Source of the DNA: JAJECS01 sp965198185
GTDB lineage: Bacteria; Chloroflexota; UBA11872
Assembly (NCBI GenBank): GCA_965198185.1
Contig: CBDAOU010000002.1
Coordinates: forward strand, 310,001 to 374,000
Length of the DNA stretch: 64,000 nucleotides
Reading direction: 5' to 3'
The number at the start of each line of letters is the position of its first letter. Position 1 is the stretch's first letter. Below, in pieces: positions 38,592 to 47,968 of the stretch. The notes below the pieces were generated by a model, which ran no database searches, was not told the DNA's origin, and saw only the letters and a list, made by a program, of their open reading frames with translations. The position numbers and the translations under genes were made by a program.

Positions 38592-39344
38592 TCAGCAACC
38601 CCGCGGACGCTCGATGAATGGGATCAAGCGTCCGATGAGGTTGTCGCGAAACTCCACCGTCAGATCCAACCCGTTCACCAGGTCAAGGACGGCGTCGACC
38701 GCCTCGCTTGGCGACTCGGCAGCGGCGCCAATTCCCTGAACCCGGCCGCCGGAGAATGCGACGATCAGCCTGGACTGCGTTTCTCCGGCGTGAAGCGCCA
38801 GGCCGCGCAGGAGCCTGAACTGCTGTGCGAACAGCGCGGGACCACCGTAGCTGCGCGGCGCCAATGCGGGTGACAGGCGCAGCGCGTCTTTCGCCGCGCC
38901 GCTGGCCGCCATCAGGCGCACGGGCTCGATCTGTCCCCGCCGCGTGCCATCGGCCAGCAGGGCCAAATGCCCGATCGACGGATCGAGCGCAAATATCGCG
39001 TTATCGACGCTCGTCAGGAACACCAGCAGCTCATACGAGGCGGCATGGTGCCCGATGAAGGGGCAGGTGCGCGCCAGCCGAATCGGATCCGTGTCGACGA
39101 TCGGGAACGCCGCGGAGGCTTGGCTGTCGGTCGGAGCGTCGGGCGTCTCGGCGGCGGGCGACAGCGCCCCGTCGCCGGCGTCCGTGACAGTCGTCTCGGG
39201 CGGCGCAGGCGTGGCAGCCCGGGACGCCGAGCTCGTCGCGTCGCCAGCCCGTCCCACCATCAGTGTCAGCAGCAGCACCGCCGCCACCGCCGCAAGACCC
39301 AGGCCCAGCGCGGCAATGGTGACGATTCTGGAGCGTCCGGTCAC
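38592..39344 (-). CDS. Membrane-anchored protein of unknown function
   Basis: The 250-aa product has an N-terminal membrane helix (IVTIAALGLGLAAVAAVLLL) and a Ser/Thr/Pro/Ala-rich linker to about residue 80. A globular domain with CPFIGHHAASYELLVFLTS and SRLIVAFSGGRVQGIG follows, ending RPRGC. Cys residues near the start and at the very end of the domain could pair. The layout resembles other secreted proteins in the window, but I recognise no family. ATG 39344 is assumed. Confidence 0.6.
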   Translation of the reverse strand: MTGRSRIVTIAALGLGLAAVAAVLLLTLMVGRAGDATSSASRAATPAPPETTVTDAGDGALSPAAETPDAPTDSQASAAFPIVDTDPIRLARTCPFIGHHAASYELLVFLTSVDNAIFALDPSIGHLALLADGTRRGQIEPVRLMAASGAAKDALRLSPALAPRSYGGPALFAQQFRLLRGLALHAGETQSRLIVAFSGGRVQGIGAAAESPSEAVDAVLDLVNGLDLTVEFRDNLIGRLIPFIERPRGC

Positions 39345-39499
39345 GTCGCCCCGTCCGCCGCGGTGTACCCGCCGCGGCCTTCGACCGCTCCCGACCGTGT
39401 CCGTTCAGCGCGGGCGATCAGCAAAATTGGGAATGGCAACGTGCCACCAGCAGCCCATTTGGGCGATTGCGCCCCGCCGGAAGTATAGGGGCAGCGTGG

Positions 39500-41089
39500 C
39501 TAGAGGCCGGCGGCGTAGCCGTCTCGCCGCGGATCGGCCCCGCCGGTCATCACACCGGTGGAGGGATCCCGGGCGACGCCCTGCATACCGCCCACGTAGC
39601 TGGTGAACGCCTCCAGAACCTTCACGTCGTGCCCGCGGGTCCGCAGCGCATCGACGGTGGCCGGCTCGATCCGCGACTCGATCCGCAGGCCCGTCCCGTC
39701 GTCCAAGACGCCGCGAGGGTCCTCGATCGCCTGCTGCAGCCCCAGTCCGTAGTCGGCCCACTTCACCAGCACCTGGGTTTGCGTCTGGCAAATGCCATGC
39801 CCGCCCGGCGTGCCCAGGGCAAGCACCGGCGCGCCGTCGCGGGTCGTCACGCTGGGGGCGATCGGCAGGGACAAGGGCGCGCCCGGCAACATGTAGTTGG
39901 GGCTGTCGGGATGCAGCTCGCCCCAGTTCAGGAAATTGTTGAGCACCACGCCGGTGCCGGGCACGGCGATGCCCGCGCCAAACGGGGATCCCAAGCTCTG
40001 GGTCACACACACGAGGTTGCCGTCCGCGTCGCCCACCGAGAGCGACGTCGTGTGCTCGCGCGACCCGCGGATGCCCGACGTCGGCTCGCCAAAGAGCTGC
40101 GTGCGGGCGCAGATCGGCTCACCCGACTCCAGACGCTCGCGCAGCGCGGCCACGGCGGTATCGCCCAGCAACTCGTCGATCTCATCGCGCGAAGCGTTGG
40201 CATGCAGGATGCGCTGCTCGGCGGCGAGGCGGATGGCGCGAAGCACGACGTCGAGCTGCTCGATGCCGTTGCGCGGCAGCGCGGCGATATCGGTGCCCGC
40301 GATGAGCCGCAGCGACTGCAGCATCTGAAAGCCTTCGGACTGCGGCGGCGGCGTGTGCACGCGCAGGTCCCGATAGCCGACGGCCACCGGGTCGTCCCAC
40401 CGCGGCTGGACCGCCTCCAGATCGTCCAGCGAGACGCTCCCGCCAAGAGACTGCAAACGGTCGACCAGCCGGCGCGCTAACCGGCCGCGGTGCAGATCGT
40501 CCGGCCCATCGGCCGCTGCCGTCTCCAGCGTGTCCGCCAGGTCGTCCTGCCGCAGCACCCATCCCGGCGCCGGCGCCTCGCCGTTGTCGGTGTAGATCGC
40601 GGACCAGGCCTCGTCCCCGGCGCACACTTCCATCGACTCGTTGATGACGTAGGCGTTGAAATCGGTGATGGGATATCCGTTGCGCGCCAGGTCGATCGCC
40701 GGCGCAAAAGCTTCGCCGCGCGGGCGCCGGCCGTAAGCAGCCAGCAACTCGCACCAGCCGGCCAGGTTTCCGGGAGTGCCAACGCTGTGCGGCCCGCGCA
40801 TCAAGTCCGCGCGCATCTTGGTTGTGGCGTCGTAGGTTCCCGGGACCGGTGGAATGAAATCGAGCGTGCGGATGCGACCCTCGCTTGCTACGTACAAGGT
40901 GGCCACGCCCATGCCCGCCACGCCCGACATATAGGGCTCCACGACGTTGAGCGCGGCCGCGGTCGCAACTGCCGCGTCGATGGCATTTCCGCCGGCCAAC
41001 AAGAGACGCAGGCCGGCCTGCGTTGCCAGGGGGTGGGCGCTCGATACCACGCCCCGAATCGACGCGATCAGCGGGCGCGGTCCGTGCAT
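39500..41089 (-). CDS. Gamma-glutamyltransferase-family protein
   Basis: The 529-aa product is a predicted Ntn hydrolase of the gamma-glutamyltranspeptidase family, which cleaves gamma-glutamyl amides such as glutathione. The autocatalytic site is EHTTSLSVGDADGN near residue 336, where a Thr becomes the N-terminal nucleophile. Other family blocks are AGGNAIDAAVATA near 34, MSGVAGMG, and NNFLNWGE. No signal peptide is visible, suggesting a cytoplasmic enzyme. ATG 41089 follows GGAAG; the frame is open to 41134, but those residues lack conservation character. Confidence 0.9.
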   Translation of the reverse strand: MHGPRPLIASIRGVVSSAHPLATQAGLRLLLAGGNAIDAAVATAAALNVVEPYMSGVAGMGVATLYVASEGRIRTLDFIPPVPGTYDATTKMRADLMRGPHSVGTPGNLAGWCELLAAYGRRPRGEAFAPAIDLARNGYPITDFNAYVINESMEVCAGDEAWSAIYTDNGEAPAPGWVLRQDDLADTLETAAADGPDDLHRGRLARRLVDRLQSLGGSVSLDDLEAVQPRWDDPVAVGYRDLRVHTPPPQSEGFQMLQSLRLIAGTDIAALPRNGIEQLDVVLRAIRLAAEQRILHANASRDEIDELLGDTAVAALRERLESGEPICARTQLFGEPTSGIRGSREHTTSLSVGDADGNLVCVTQSLGSPFGAGIAVPGTGVVLNNFLNWGELHPDSPNYMLPGAPLSLPIAPSVTTRDGAPVLALGTPGGHGICQTQTQVLVKWADYGLGLQQAIEDPRGVLDDGTGLRIESRIEPATVDALRTRGHDVKVLEAFTSYVGGMQGVARDPSTGVMTGGADPRRDGYAAGL

Positions 41090-41161
41090 AGGGCTTCCTG
41101 CGGCTGTCGAGCGGCGCATTGTGTCACACGTCACCGGCGAACCGGCTCCACCGTCAGCCGA

Positions 41162-41893
41162 TCAGTACGACTCGGCGATAGCCTCCAGGCCCTCCCGGTC
41201 CAGGATCTCAATGCGCTTGCGCCCGATGGCGATCAGCCCATCCGCCTTGAGCTCATTCAAGGCCTGCGTGGCCGTCTCACGGGACGTGCCGACACGCTCC
41301 GCCAGGTCGTTGTGGGTCAGCCCGAGCATTTCCCGGGAGTCGTCACCCGTATGGCGCAGGATGAAGGTGGCCAGGCGCGCGGCCAGCGACTTGAGCGCCA
41401 GATCCTCGAGCTGCGTCTCCGCCTCACTCAGGCGCTGCGAGAGCGCCTGCATCATCCGCACCCCCACCGTCGGATAGCGCTGCATGAGTTGCTCGATGTC
41501 GTAGCGGCTCATCACGCAAAGCACCGACGCCTCGGTCGTCTCGGCGAATGAGCCATACATCGACTGCCCCAGAAATGCCATCTCGCCGAAAAACGTCCCC
41601 GGCTCCACGGTGGCCACCACAAACCGCTTGCCCTCGGGCGATATGCGGTAGATCTGCACCCCGCCGGACTTGAGGATGAACAGGCCCTCGCCGGTCTCGT
41701 CGGGCTGGAAGACGATGCGGCCCTTGGGGGCCGTCGTCATGCGAAAGATCTGCTCGACATCCTTGAGCTGCTGCTCGGACAGGTCACGAAAGATGTCGAC
41801 CGCCGACAGGTATTGGCGCTTCCGTTCGGCGACGTTGCGGGCTGTCGCCCGCCCCTGCGAGCGACTGACGGCGGGCTGCGAGTCAAGACCCAC
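41162..41893 (-). CDS. Crp/Fnr-family transcriptional regulator
   Basis: The 243-aa product has a cyclic-nucleotide-binding-like beta barrel (about 35-150) and a C-terminal winged helix with LTHNDLAERVGTSRETATQAL then LKADGLIA. The phosphate cassette region reads FGEMAFLGQSMYGSFAETTE and lacks the Arg that binds cAMP in CRP. Fnr-type Cys are absent too, so the effector is unknown. GTG 41893 overlaps the end of the upstream thioredoxin-like gene by 11 nt, giving translational coupling. The longer frame beyond 41893 is out of frame with that gene. Confidence 0.88.
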   Translation of the reverse strand: MGLDSQPAVSRSQGRATARNVAERKRQYLSAVDIFRDLSEQQLKDVEQIFRMTTAPKGRIVFQPDETGEGLFILKSGGVQIYRISPEGKRFVVATVEPGTFFGEMAFLGQSMYGSFAETTEASVLCVMSRYDIEQLMQRYPTVGVRMMQALSQRLSEAETQLEDLALKSLAARLATFILRHTGDDSREMLGLTHNDLAERVGTSRETATQALNELKADGLIAIGRKRIEILDREGLEAIAESY

Positions 41894-42149
41894 GCGCTGC
41901 CCCTTTCTCCAGACGCGACAGAAACTCGCGGCGCCACGCCGGGCTCGGATTGCCCAAGTGCACCAAACGACCGTCCAGCACGTATGTTGGCACAGCGACC
42001 ACCGACGCCGGAACCGATGCGGGCGCGTCGTCGACGTCGACAACGCGGACGGCGAGGGCCGGCGCGGCGCGCGCCACATCCGCGGCAATGCGCCGCGCCA
42101 CCGCGCTCGCGGCGCAGTCGGCGGAAACGAAGACCTCAAGCACTCGCAT
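41883..42149 (-). CDS. Small thioredoxin-fold protein
   Basis: The 88-aa protein begins MRVLEVFVSADCAASAVARR, a beta strand followed by C-A-A-S in the place of a CxxC. Later it has the cis-Pro region VPTYVLDGRLVHLGNP, as in glutaredoxin-like and thioredoxin-like folds. Only one active Cys is present, so it is probably monothiol or a redox-sensing subunit. It is coupled to the Crp/Fnr gene by an 11-nt overlap, suggesting a sensory pairing. ATG 42149; the frame reaches 42209 but that extension is not protein-like. Confidence 0.75.
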   Translation of the reverse strand: MRVLEVFVSADCAASAVARRIAADVARAAPALAVRVVDVDDAPASVPASVVAVPTYVLDGRLVHLGNPSPAWRREFLSRLEKGAARGS

Positions 42150-42226
42150 CGGGCTCTTGGCGCAGCGTACGGTCGTGGACCCGCTCGCGGGCAGTGAGTT
42201 TGCGCACACTCCCCGGGGCGCGTGTG

Positions 42227-43210
42227 TCAGTCGTGGACGAAGGGCGCCAGGGTCTGTTCAGGGGGCAGGGGAGCGGCGCGAACGGCCGACAGGTCCTGCG
42301 CAATCGCCTCCGCCAATTCATCGGCGTCCGCGAATGTGCGCTGGGGTCGCAGCCGCGAAACGAAAAATAGGCGCATCGGCTTGTCGTAGAAGTCGCTCGC
42401 GGCGTCCAGCACGTGCGCTTCCACGACCCGCGGGTGCTCGCCGTACGTGGGACGAGTGCCGATGCTGATGGCGGTTCGCAGCGGTTGGGATGCGTCAACC
42501 ACGCTCAGACCCGCGTACACCCCGTCGCCAGGCACGCACAGCCAGTCGGCATGCGAGACGTTCGCCGTGGGAAAGCCCAGCCGCCGACCTTCGCCGGCGC
42601 CACGCACCACGACTCCCTCGAGACTGTAGGTTCGTCCCAATCCGCTGTTGACGGCGGCAACAGCGCCGCGTGCCAGCGCGGCGCGAATGGCTGAGCTGCG
42701 ATTGGTTCCGGCGGGGCCATGCCAGGCGATCTCCCGGTAGCGAAAGCCCAGCTCGCGGCTCAGCGACCGCAGCACCGGGGGAGTGCCGGCGCCGCCCTTG
42801 CCGATTCGAGCGTTTGGCCCCGACACCAATTCACGCATGCCGGCCTCGTCCTGCAACCGTTGCAGGAACTCGCGTGGGCTCTGCTGGGCGAAGGCCCGGT
42901 CGAACCTGAGCACGACGATGGCGTCAACGCCGCTGGCGGCCATGAGCGCCAGCCGGTCGTGAAGGGTCGTGAGCAGCGCGCGAGGATCGTCCGGTCGCAG
43001 GATCCACTCGGGCGGCGGCCACAGCGTGACTGCCACGGCGCGGGTCGCGGGCGTCTCCCGTGCCGCCGCCACCGTGGCGCGCAACAGGGCGCGGTGGCCC
43101 TGATGCACGCCGTCGAAGCGTCCTAGCGTGAGCGCCGTCGGCTGGTCGGAGCCGAGGGCGTTGAGGTCTCTATGGACGGTGCACCCGTCAAGCTGTTCCG
43201 GAAGATTCAT
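42227..43210 (-). CDS. ribF: RibF, riboflavin kinase/FAD synthetase
   Basis: The 327-aa product converts riboflavin to FMN and FMN to FAD. The N-terminal nucleotidyltransferase has LGRFDGVHQGHR at about residues 30-41. The NSGLGRTYSLEG segment near 187 leads into the kinase domain with GRRLGFPTANV near 208 and the C-terminal IGTRPTYGE and VVEAHVLD. ATG 43210 overlaps the truB stop as ATGA, the expected truB-ribF coupling. A GTG further upstream lies inside truB. Confidence 0.95.
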   Translation of the reverse strand: MNLPEQLDGCTVHRDLNALGSDQPTALTLGRFDGVHQGHRALLRATVAAARETPATRAVAVTLWPPPEWILRPDDPRALLTTLHDRLALMAASGVDAIVVLRFDRAFAQQSPREFLQRLQDEAGMRELVSGPNARIGKGGAGTPPVLRSLSRELGFRYREIAWHGPAGTNRSSAIRAALARGAVAAVNSGLGRTYSLEGVVVRGAGEGRRLGFPTANVSHADWLCVPGDGVYAGLSVVDASQPLRTAISIGTRPTYGEHPRVVEAHVLDAASDFYDKPMRLFFVSRLRPQRTFADADELAEAIAQDLSAVRAAPLPPEQTLAPFVHD

Positions 43211-44163
43211 GCCGCCGCCAGCATCACGCGGAGCTTCTGCCACGCACCGCCTGCACGCTCCGCGACGCCCAGGAAGGCGCCGGCGTCGTCATAGAAGCGG
43301 TGCAGCCCCGGTTGCTCAGAATCGAAGCACAGGCGGCGGCCATGTACGAAGTCGTCCCGATCCTTGTCCGCGACCACGCATGCTGGCACTTCGCCCAGGA
43401 CGACGTCCGGCGCGTGCACGTCTTCAGCAAGTTCCGCCGGCGACGCATGGCGCAAAGCCTCGAGGCCGATGGCGTCGGCCAGGGTAAACGGGCCGACCGC
43501 GGTGCGCACCAGCGCCAGCAACGTTGCGCCGCATCCCAGCGCCACTCCCATATCGCGGGCGAGGCTGCGAATGAACGTCCCGCGGCCGCAACGCACTTCC
43601 AAGGCAATGGCCAGCGCCGCAGGGCCGGTCCCAGGGTCGTTGAGCACCAACCGGTCCTCGCGCACCGCCAGCGTCACTTCGGCCCGCGCCAGAGGCGTGA
43701 CCGCGTGCACGTCGACCTCCCGCTCGGGGAGCATGAAATCCTCACCCGCCCGCGCGCGCGCATAGGCGCGCCGTCCGTCGACCCGCACCGCCGAGGTTGC
43801 CGGCGGTCGCTGGCGCAGCGCGCCGACGAATTGCGGCAGCAGTCGCAGCACCTCGGCCGCGTCTGGGGACGGTCGCACTGTGCCCATGACGGAGCCTTCC
43901 AAGTCATCCGTCGTGGTTTGCACGCCAAAGAGCACGGCCGCAATGTAGGTCTTGGGCGCCCCCAGCACGTGTTCGCTGAGCCGGGTGGCGTTTCCGATCG
44001 CCAGCGGCAGCACACCCGCGGCCAGGGGATCCAGCGTGCCGCAATGGCCAACCCGTCGCTGGCCGAAGCAGCGGCGCGCTGCACTCACGAGTGCCGTCGA
44101 ACGCGCGCCGACCGGCTTGGCCGCTACGAGGAATCCACTCGGAACGTCAACTGGTGACGACAC
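43207..44163 (-). CDS. truB: TruB, tRNA pseudouridine-55 synthase
   Basis: The 318-aa product makes pseudouridine 55 in the tRNA T-loop. The catalytic Asp is in HCGTLDPLAAGVLPLA near residue 45. Other motifs are TKTYIA-like PKTYIAAVLFG, RPPATSAVRVDGRRAYARAR and GTFIRSLARDMG. The C-terminal region is short and PUA-like. It sits between rbfA and ribF, the usual order. Confidence 0.95.
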   Translation of the reverse strand: MSSPVDVPSGFLVAAKPVGARSTALVSAARRCFGQRRVGHCGTLDPLAAGVLPLAIGNATRLSEHVLGAPKTYIAAVLFGVQTTTDDLEGSVMGTVRPSPDAAEVLRLLPQFVGALRQRPPATSAVRVDGRRAYARARAGEDFMLPEREVDVHAVTPLARAEVTLAVREDRLVLNDPGTGPAALAIALEVRCGRGTFIRSLARDMGVALGCGATLLALVRTAVGPFTLADAIGLEALRHASPAELAEDVHAPDVVLGEVPACVVADKDRDDFVHGRRLCFDSEQPGLHRFYDDAGAFLGVAERAGGAWQKLRVMLAAA

Positions 44164-44207
44164 AAGACTTCAGCCCCGGCGGCGAGCCAAATGTTGGCGT
44201 TCGACGC

Positions 44208-44591
44208 TCACTCAAGCCGATCGGTCGGGGGGCTCGCGTCGAGATCGGAATCCTCGTGGGGCTCGTCCAGGATCTGCCGCAGGCGCTCTTCCGTCACCAT
44301 TGCCGGGTCGAGTTGAAACCTGATTTGGGGTGTGAATCGCAGCCGCAGTCGCGCGCTCAGCTCGCGCCGCACGACGCCCTCCGCTCGTTCCAGCGCCGCG
44401 ACCGATTCTTCGCACTGCTCCGCGTCGCCAAGCACGGTGACGAAAATCGTGGCGCGGCGTAGATCGGGGCTCACCTGCGCGCGGTTGACCGTAACGAGCC
44501 GGATATTCGGGTCGCCAAGCGTGAACCTGACGATCTCGCTGGCTTCGCGGGCAATCTGGGAGGCGATGCGCTCTGGGCGGCGCGTGGGCAT
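44208..44591 (-). CDS. rbfA: RbfA, 30S ribosome-binding factor
   Basis: The 127-aa KH-fold protein aids 16S rRNA maturation. It has an N-terminal RPERIASQIAREASEIV, then VTVNRAQVSPDLRRATIFVTVLG and a C-terminal LRLRFTPQIRFQLDP, all typical of RbfA. It is preceded by infB with about 17 nt between and followed by truB, the conserved order of this operon. Confidence 0.95.
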   Translation of the reverse strand: MPTRRPERIASQIAREASEIVRFTLGDPNIRLVTVNRAQVSPDLRRATIFVTVLGDAEQCEESVAALERAEGVVRRELSARLRLRFTPQIRFQLDPAMVTEERLRQILDEPHEDSDLDASPPTDRLE

Positions 44592-44608
44592 GCGAGCGGC
44601 TCCGACGA

Positions 44609-46480
44609 TCAGGGCTGACGAGTTTCGGTGTGGAAGACCTCGATGACGTCGGCGAGTTCAATATTCGTCGTGGTCTGAACGCCGAGCCCGCAGTCGAACC
44701 CTTCGCGCACTTCATCCACCGGATCGGAAAACCGCCGTAGTGTTCCGATCCGCCCTTGGCCAATCTCCTCGCCATGGCGAAGAACGCGCACGTCGGCGCC
44801 TCCATAGATCCGCCCACTGAGCACCATGCCGCCGACGATCTGCAGCGTGCGTTCGCTGCGGAACTCGCCGCGAATCTCGAGCCGCCCGTCGACGACCTCG
44901 AATTCCTCGGGTTCGAGGAGCCCCCGCAAGGCCGAATCGACCTCGTCGATCAACTCGTAGATCGTGAAATACACCCGCACGTCCACACCCTGGCGATCAG
45001 CCTCGGCGCGGGCGGCGGGGTCGATGCGCACGTCAAACCCGACCACGATGCCCTCGGCGGCAGCGGCGAGGTTCACGTCCGATTCCGTGATCGTGCCCAC
45101 GCCCTCATAGATGACCACCGCTCGTGTGCGGGCCTCGCCAACGTCGCCCAGCGACTTGACCACCGCGGCCGCCGCCCCGTCCGTGCTGGCCTTCACCACC
45201 ACGCTCAACTGATGCAGCTGGCCGGCGGTCATCTGAGCCGCCAGTTGCTCCAGGCTCAGCCGGATTGCTTGCTCGCCGCCGCCGCGTTGCGCCGCCGAGC
45301 GCTCGGCCCGACGGCGGCGCTTGCTGCGCTTCGCCACGCGCAGCTGATCGCCGGCGGCAGGCGTTGACTCCAGGCCCACGACTTGCACCGGTGTGGAAGG
45401 CCCGGCCTCCGTGAGCCGCTCCCCGTTGTGGTCGTAGAGCGCGCGCACACGGCCCTCGACGCTTCCCACCTGCACGTGGTCGCCGAGGCTCAGGGTTCCG
45501 CTGGTGACGACGGCGTTGGCGATGGGGCCCTGACTGCGGTCGAGCCGCGTCTCGATAACCGTGGCAGCCGCCGGGCCGTCGACTGGCGCCCGCAACTCCT
45601 CCAGTTGGGCCGTCAGGCCGATGTATTCCAGCAACTCGTCGATGCCATCGCCTTCCTCGGCGGACAGCGGCACGGCCACGACGTTGCCGCCGTAGGCCTC
45701 GACCACGACGTCATGCTCGGTCAGCTGTTGGTAGGCGCGCTCCGGATTGGCCGTGGGCAAATCGATCTTGTTGACCGCCATGATCATGGGCACGCCCGCG
45801 GCTTTGGCATGGCCAATGGCCTCGACCGTCTGCGGCATCACGCCGTCATCGGCGGCAACCACCACGACCACGATGTCGGTCACCCCGGCGCCGCGCGCCC
45901 GCATGGCGGTGAAGGCCTCATGCCCCGGTGTGTCGATGAAGGTGATGGGGCCCTCGTTGGTGGTGACCTGATAGGCGCCAATGCTCTGCGTGATCCCGCC
46001 GTGCTCGCCGGCGGCGATCTGCGTCTTCCGAATGGCATCGAGCAAGGTGGTCTTGCCGTGGTCGACGTGGCCCATCACCGTCACCACGGGCGGGCGCGGC
46101 TCGCCCGCGACGACCTCGTCGTCCGCTGCCGCGGCTTGGCCGGCGTCGGTTGCCGCCGGGGGGGGCTCGCTGCCTTCATCGATGACGTCGACGCCGAGCT
46201 TGGCCAGCACGGCGCGGGCGGTGTCGCGGTCAATGGCGGCATTGATGGTCGCCAGCACGTTGCGGGAGAGCAGCTCGATGATGATGTCGGTGCTTTCGAC
46301 CTCGGCCCGCTCGGCGATCTGCGCGATGGTGGCGGTCTCGGGCAGGGGAACCGTCCGCATCGGCGCGGCTTCCGGCGCCACGGGCGCCGGGGCGGGCGCC
46401 GCCGGCGTCGGCGGTGGCGCCTTGCGTCGGCCGCCGGGTCGGTGGGGTGCGCGCCGCGCCGGGCGGCGACCACGCGCCAC
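44609..46480 (-). CDS. infB: Translation initiation factor IF-2
   Basis: The 623-aa GTPase delivers initiator tRNA to the 30S subunit. A short basic N-terminus is followed by one IF2N module (about 48-97). The G domain has GHVDHGKTT near residue 138, DTPGHEAF near 183 and NKID near 239. Domains II-IV follow with VVVKASTDGAAAAVVKSL. The N-terminal region is much shorter than in enterobacterial IF-2, as in many Gram-positive-type lineages. It directly follows ylxR. Confidence 0.97.
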   Translation of the reverse strand: MARGRRPARRAPHRPGGRRKAPPPTPAAPAPAPVAPEAAPMRTVPLPETATIAQIAERAEVESTDIIIELLSRNVLATINAAIDRDTARAVLAKLGVDVIDEGSEPPPAATDAGQAAAADDEVVAGEPRPPVVTVMGHVDHGKTTLLDAIRKTQIAAGEHGGITQSIGAYQVTTNEGPITFIDTPGHEAFTAMRARGAGVTDIVVVVVAADDGVMPQTVEAIGHAKAAGVPMIMAVNKIDLPTANPERAYQQLTEHDVVVEAYGGNVVAVPLSAEEGDGIDELLEYIGLTAQLEELRAPVDGPAAATVIETRLDRSQGPIANAVVTSGTLSLGDHVQVGSVEGRVRALYDHNGERLTEAGPSTPVQVVGLESTPAAGDQLRVAKRSKRRRRAERSAAQRGGGEQAIRLSLEQLAAQMTAGQLHQLSVVVKASTDGAAAAVVKSLGDVGEARTRAVVIYEGVGTITESDVNLAAAAEGIVVGFDVRIDPAARAEADRQGVDVRVYFTIYELIDEVDSALRGLLEPEEFEVVDGRLEIRGEFRSERTLQIVGGMVLSGRIYGGADVRVLRHGEEIGQGRIGTLRRFSDPVDEVREGFDCGLGVQTTTNIELADVIEVFHTETRQP

Positions 46481-46481
46481 G

Positions 46482-46775
46482 CTAGTCGCTCATCGCGGGT
46501 TGAAGTCGCTGTTCTCGGACAGCGTCGATTTGGTTGGCAAGCTCATCGATGGTCTCACTGGGAATGGTCACGCGAAGCTGTGCCGCCAGCGCGCCGCGCT
46601 TGATCGCCGCGGGCCAGCATGCCTCATCGCTGCAAATGTACGCGCCGCGACCGGGCGCGCGCCCGCTTGAATCGAACTCGATCGCTCCCGCGGGGGTCCG
46701 CACGATGCGCACAAGCTCGCGCTTGGAACGCTTGGTGCGGCAGGCGATGCAGGTGCGCTGAGGCTGGTGACGCAG
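46482..46775 (-). CDS. ylxR: YlxR, RNA-binding protein of the nusA-infB operon
   Basis: The product is a DUF448/YlxR protein. Its hallmark first half, RTCIACRTKRSKRELVRIV, is encoded in frame upstream of the first ordinary start (GTG 46712). That GTG would remove the first Cys pair; the second pair is in YICSDEAC. The frame contains no ATG, GTG or TTG between the nusA stop (46778-46780) and the Cys motif. I therefore place the start at CTG 46775, with ATA 46781, overlapping the nusA stop, as an alternative. A frameshift at the nusA end is another explanation. Expected length of about 97 residues is then normal. Neighbours nusA and infB support the identification. Confidence 0.75.
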   Translation of the reverse strand: MRHQPQRTCIACRTKRSKRELVRIVRTPAGAIEFDSSGRAPGRGAYICSDEACWPAAIKRGALAAQLRVTIPSETIDELANQIDAVREQRLQPAMSD

Positions 46776-46777
46776 AG

Positions 46778-47968
46778 CTATGTCTCCGCGGGTCCGGCCG
46801 CCGGCCGCTCGGCGGCGGCGCCTGCCACGCCCGCATCGGGATTCTCGGCGCCGTCGACCGTTTCATCGGACCCGTTGCTCTCTGCGGCGTCCACGTCGGC
46901 TTGCTCTTCGTCAGGCGCCGCCACGCCCCGCGTTTCGGCGGGCGCCGACGCGTCGCGGATGTTGATGCGAAAGCCGGTCAGTCGTGCGGCAAGCCGCGAG
47001 TTCTGCCCTTCACGGCCGATCGCCAGCGACACCATGTCCGGGTGCACAAAAACGTCGGCCGTGCGTTCGGTTGGACTGATATGCACTGTCTGGACCCGGG
47101 CCGGGCTCAGCGAGTTGGCCACGAAGGCGCGCGGCTCGGCCGCCCACTCAATGATCTCGGCCTTCTCCTGCCCAAGCTCGCGCAGGATGTTCTGAATGCG
47201 CGTGCCGCGCATGCCCACGCAGGCCCCCACGGGGTCCAGTCCGTCTTGGAGCGAGCGCACTGCCACTTTTGAGCGCACGCCGGCGTCGCGGGCAATGCCG
47301 GTGATCTCGACGAGGCCGTTCTGAATCTCCGGCACCTCGCGCTCGAATAGGCGGCGCACGAAATCCGCGTGCCCGCGTGACACTCGCAACTGCGTTCCTC
47401 GACCGCCCTCGGCGACCTCGAGCAAGAGCACGCGCAATCGCTGGCCCACGCGATAAAACTCGCCCGGAATCTGCTCGGCGACGGACATGACGGCCTCCGC
47501 CCGACCCAGCTCAATGAACACGCCGCGCGACTCCACCCGCGTCACCCGCCCCACCAGAATCTCACCCTGATGCTCGATGAACTGGGTGTAGACCTCCATC
47601 TGCTCGGCGTCGCGCAACGCCTGCTGCATGGCCTGCCGCGCGCGCTGGGTGGCGATGCGCCCAAAATTCGGCGGCGTAATGTCGATCTGGAAAATCTCGC
47701 CCAATGGGACTGTCTCGTCATAAGTCTGGGCGTCACTGAGCGAAATCTCCCGTAGTGGATCGGCCACCTCGTCGACCACGGTCTTGTTGGCGTAGATGGT
47801 GGCCTCGCCCGTGTCCGGCGAGATCTCGACGTCAATGTCGTCGTACTCGTGGTTGGACTCGAGGTAGGCCGACGCGACAGCCGTGCGGAGGGAGTCGAGG
47901 ACGGCATCTACCTGGATGCCCTTCTCGTCGGCAAGCTGCTGCAGGGCGAGAATGAACTCGCTGCGCAT
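46778..47968 (-). CDS. nusA: Transcription termination/antitermination factor NusA
   Basis: The 396-aa RNA polymerase-binding protein has the N-terminal domain (1-125), an S1 domain (about 133-200 with GEILVGRVTRVESRGVFIEL) and two KH domains. Those include GACVGMRGTRIQNILREL near 245 and SLAIGREGQNSRLAARLTG near 315. A C-terminal acidic, Ala-rich extension of about 50 residues follows. The gene usually preceding it, rimP, is not upstream; lepA is the next gene. Confidence 0.97.
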   Translation of the reverse strand: MRSEFILALQQLADEKGIQVDAVLDSLRTAVASAYLESNHEYDDIDVEISPDTGEATIYANKTVVDEVADPLREISLSDAQTYDETVPLGEIFQIDITPPNFGRIATQRARQAMQQALRDAEQMEVYTQFIEHQGEILVGRVTRVESRGVFIELGRAEAVMSVAEQIPGEFYRVGQRLRVLLLEVAEGGRGTQLRVSRGHADFVRRLFEREVPEIQNGLVEITGIARDAGVRSKVAVRSLQDGLDPVGACVGMRGTRIQNILRELGQEKAEIIEWAAEPRAFVANSLSPARVQTVHISPTERTADVFVHPDMVSLAIGREGQNSRLAARLTGFRINIRDASAPAETRGVAAPDEEQADVDAAESNGSDETVDGAENPDAGVAGAAAERPAAGPAET

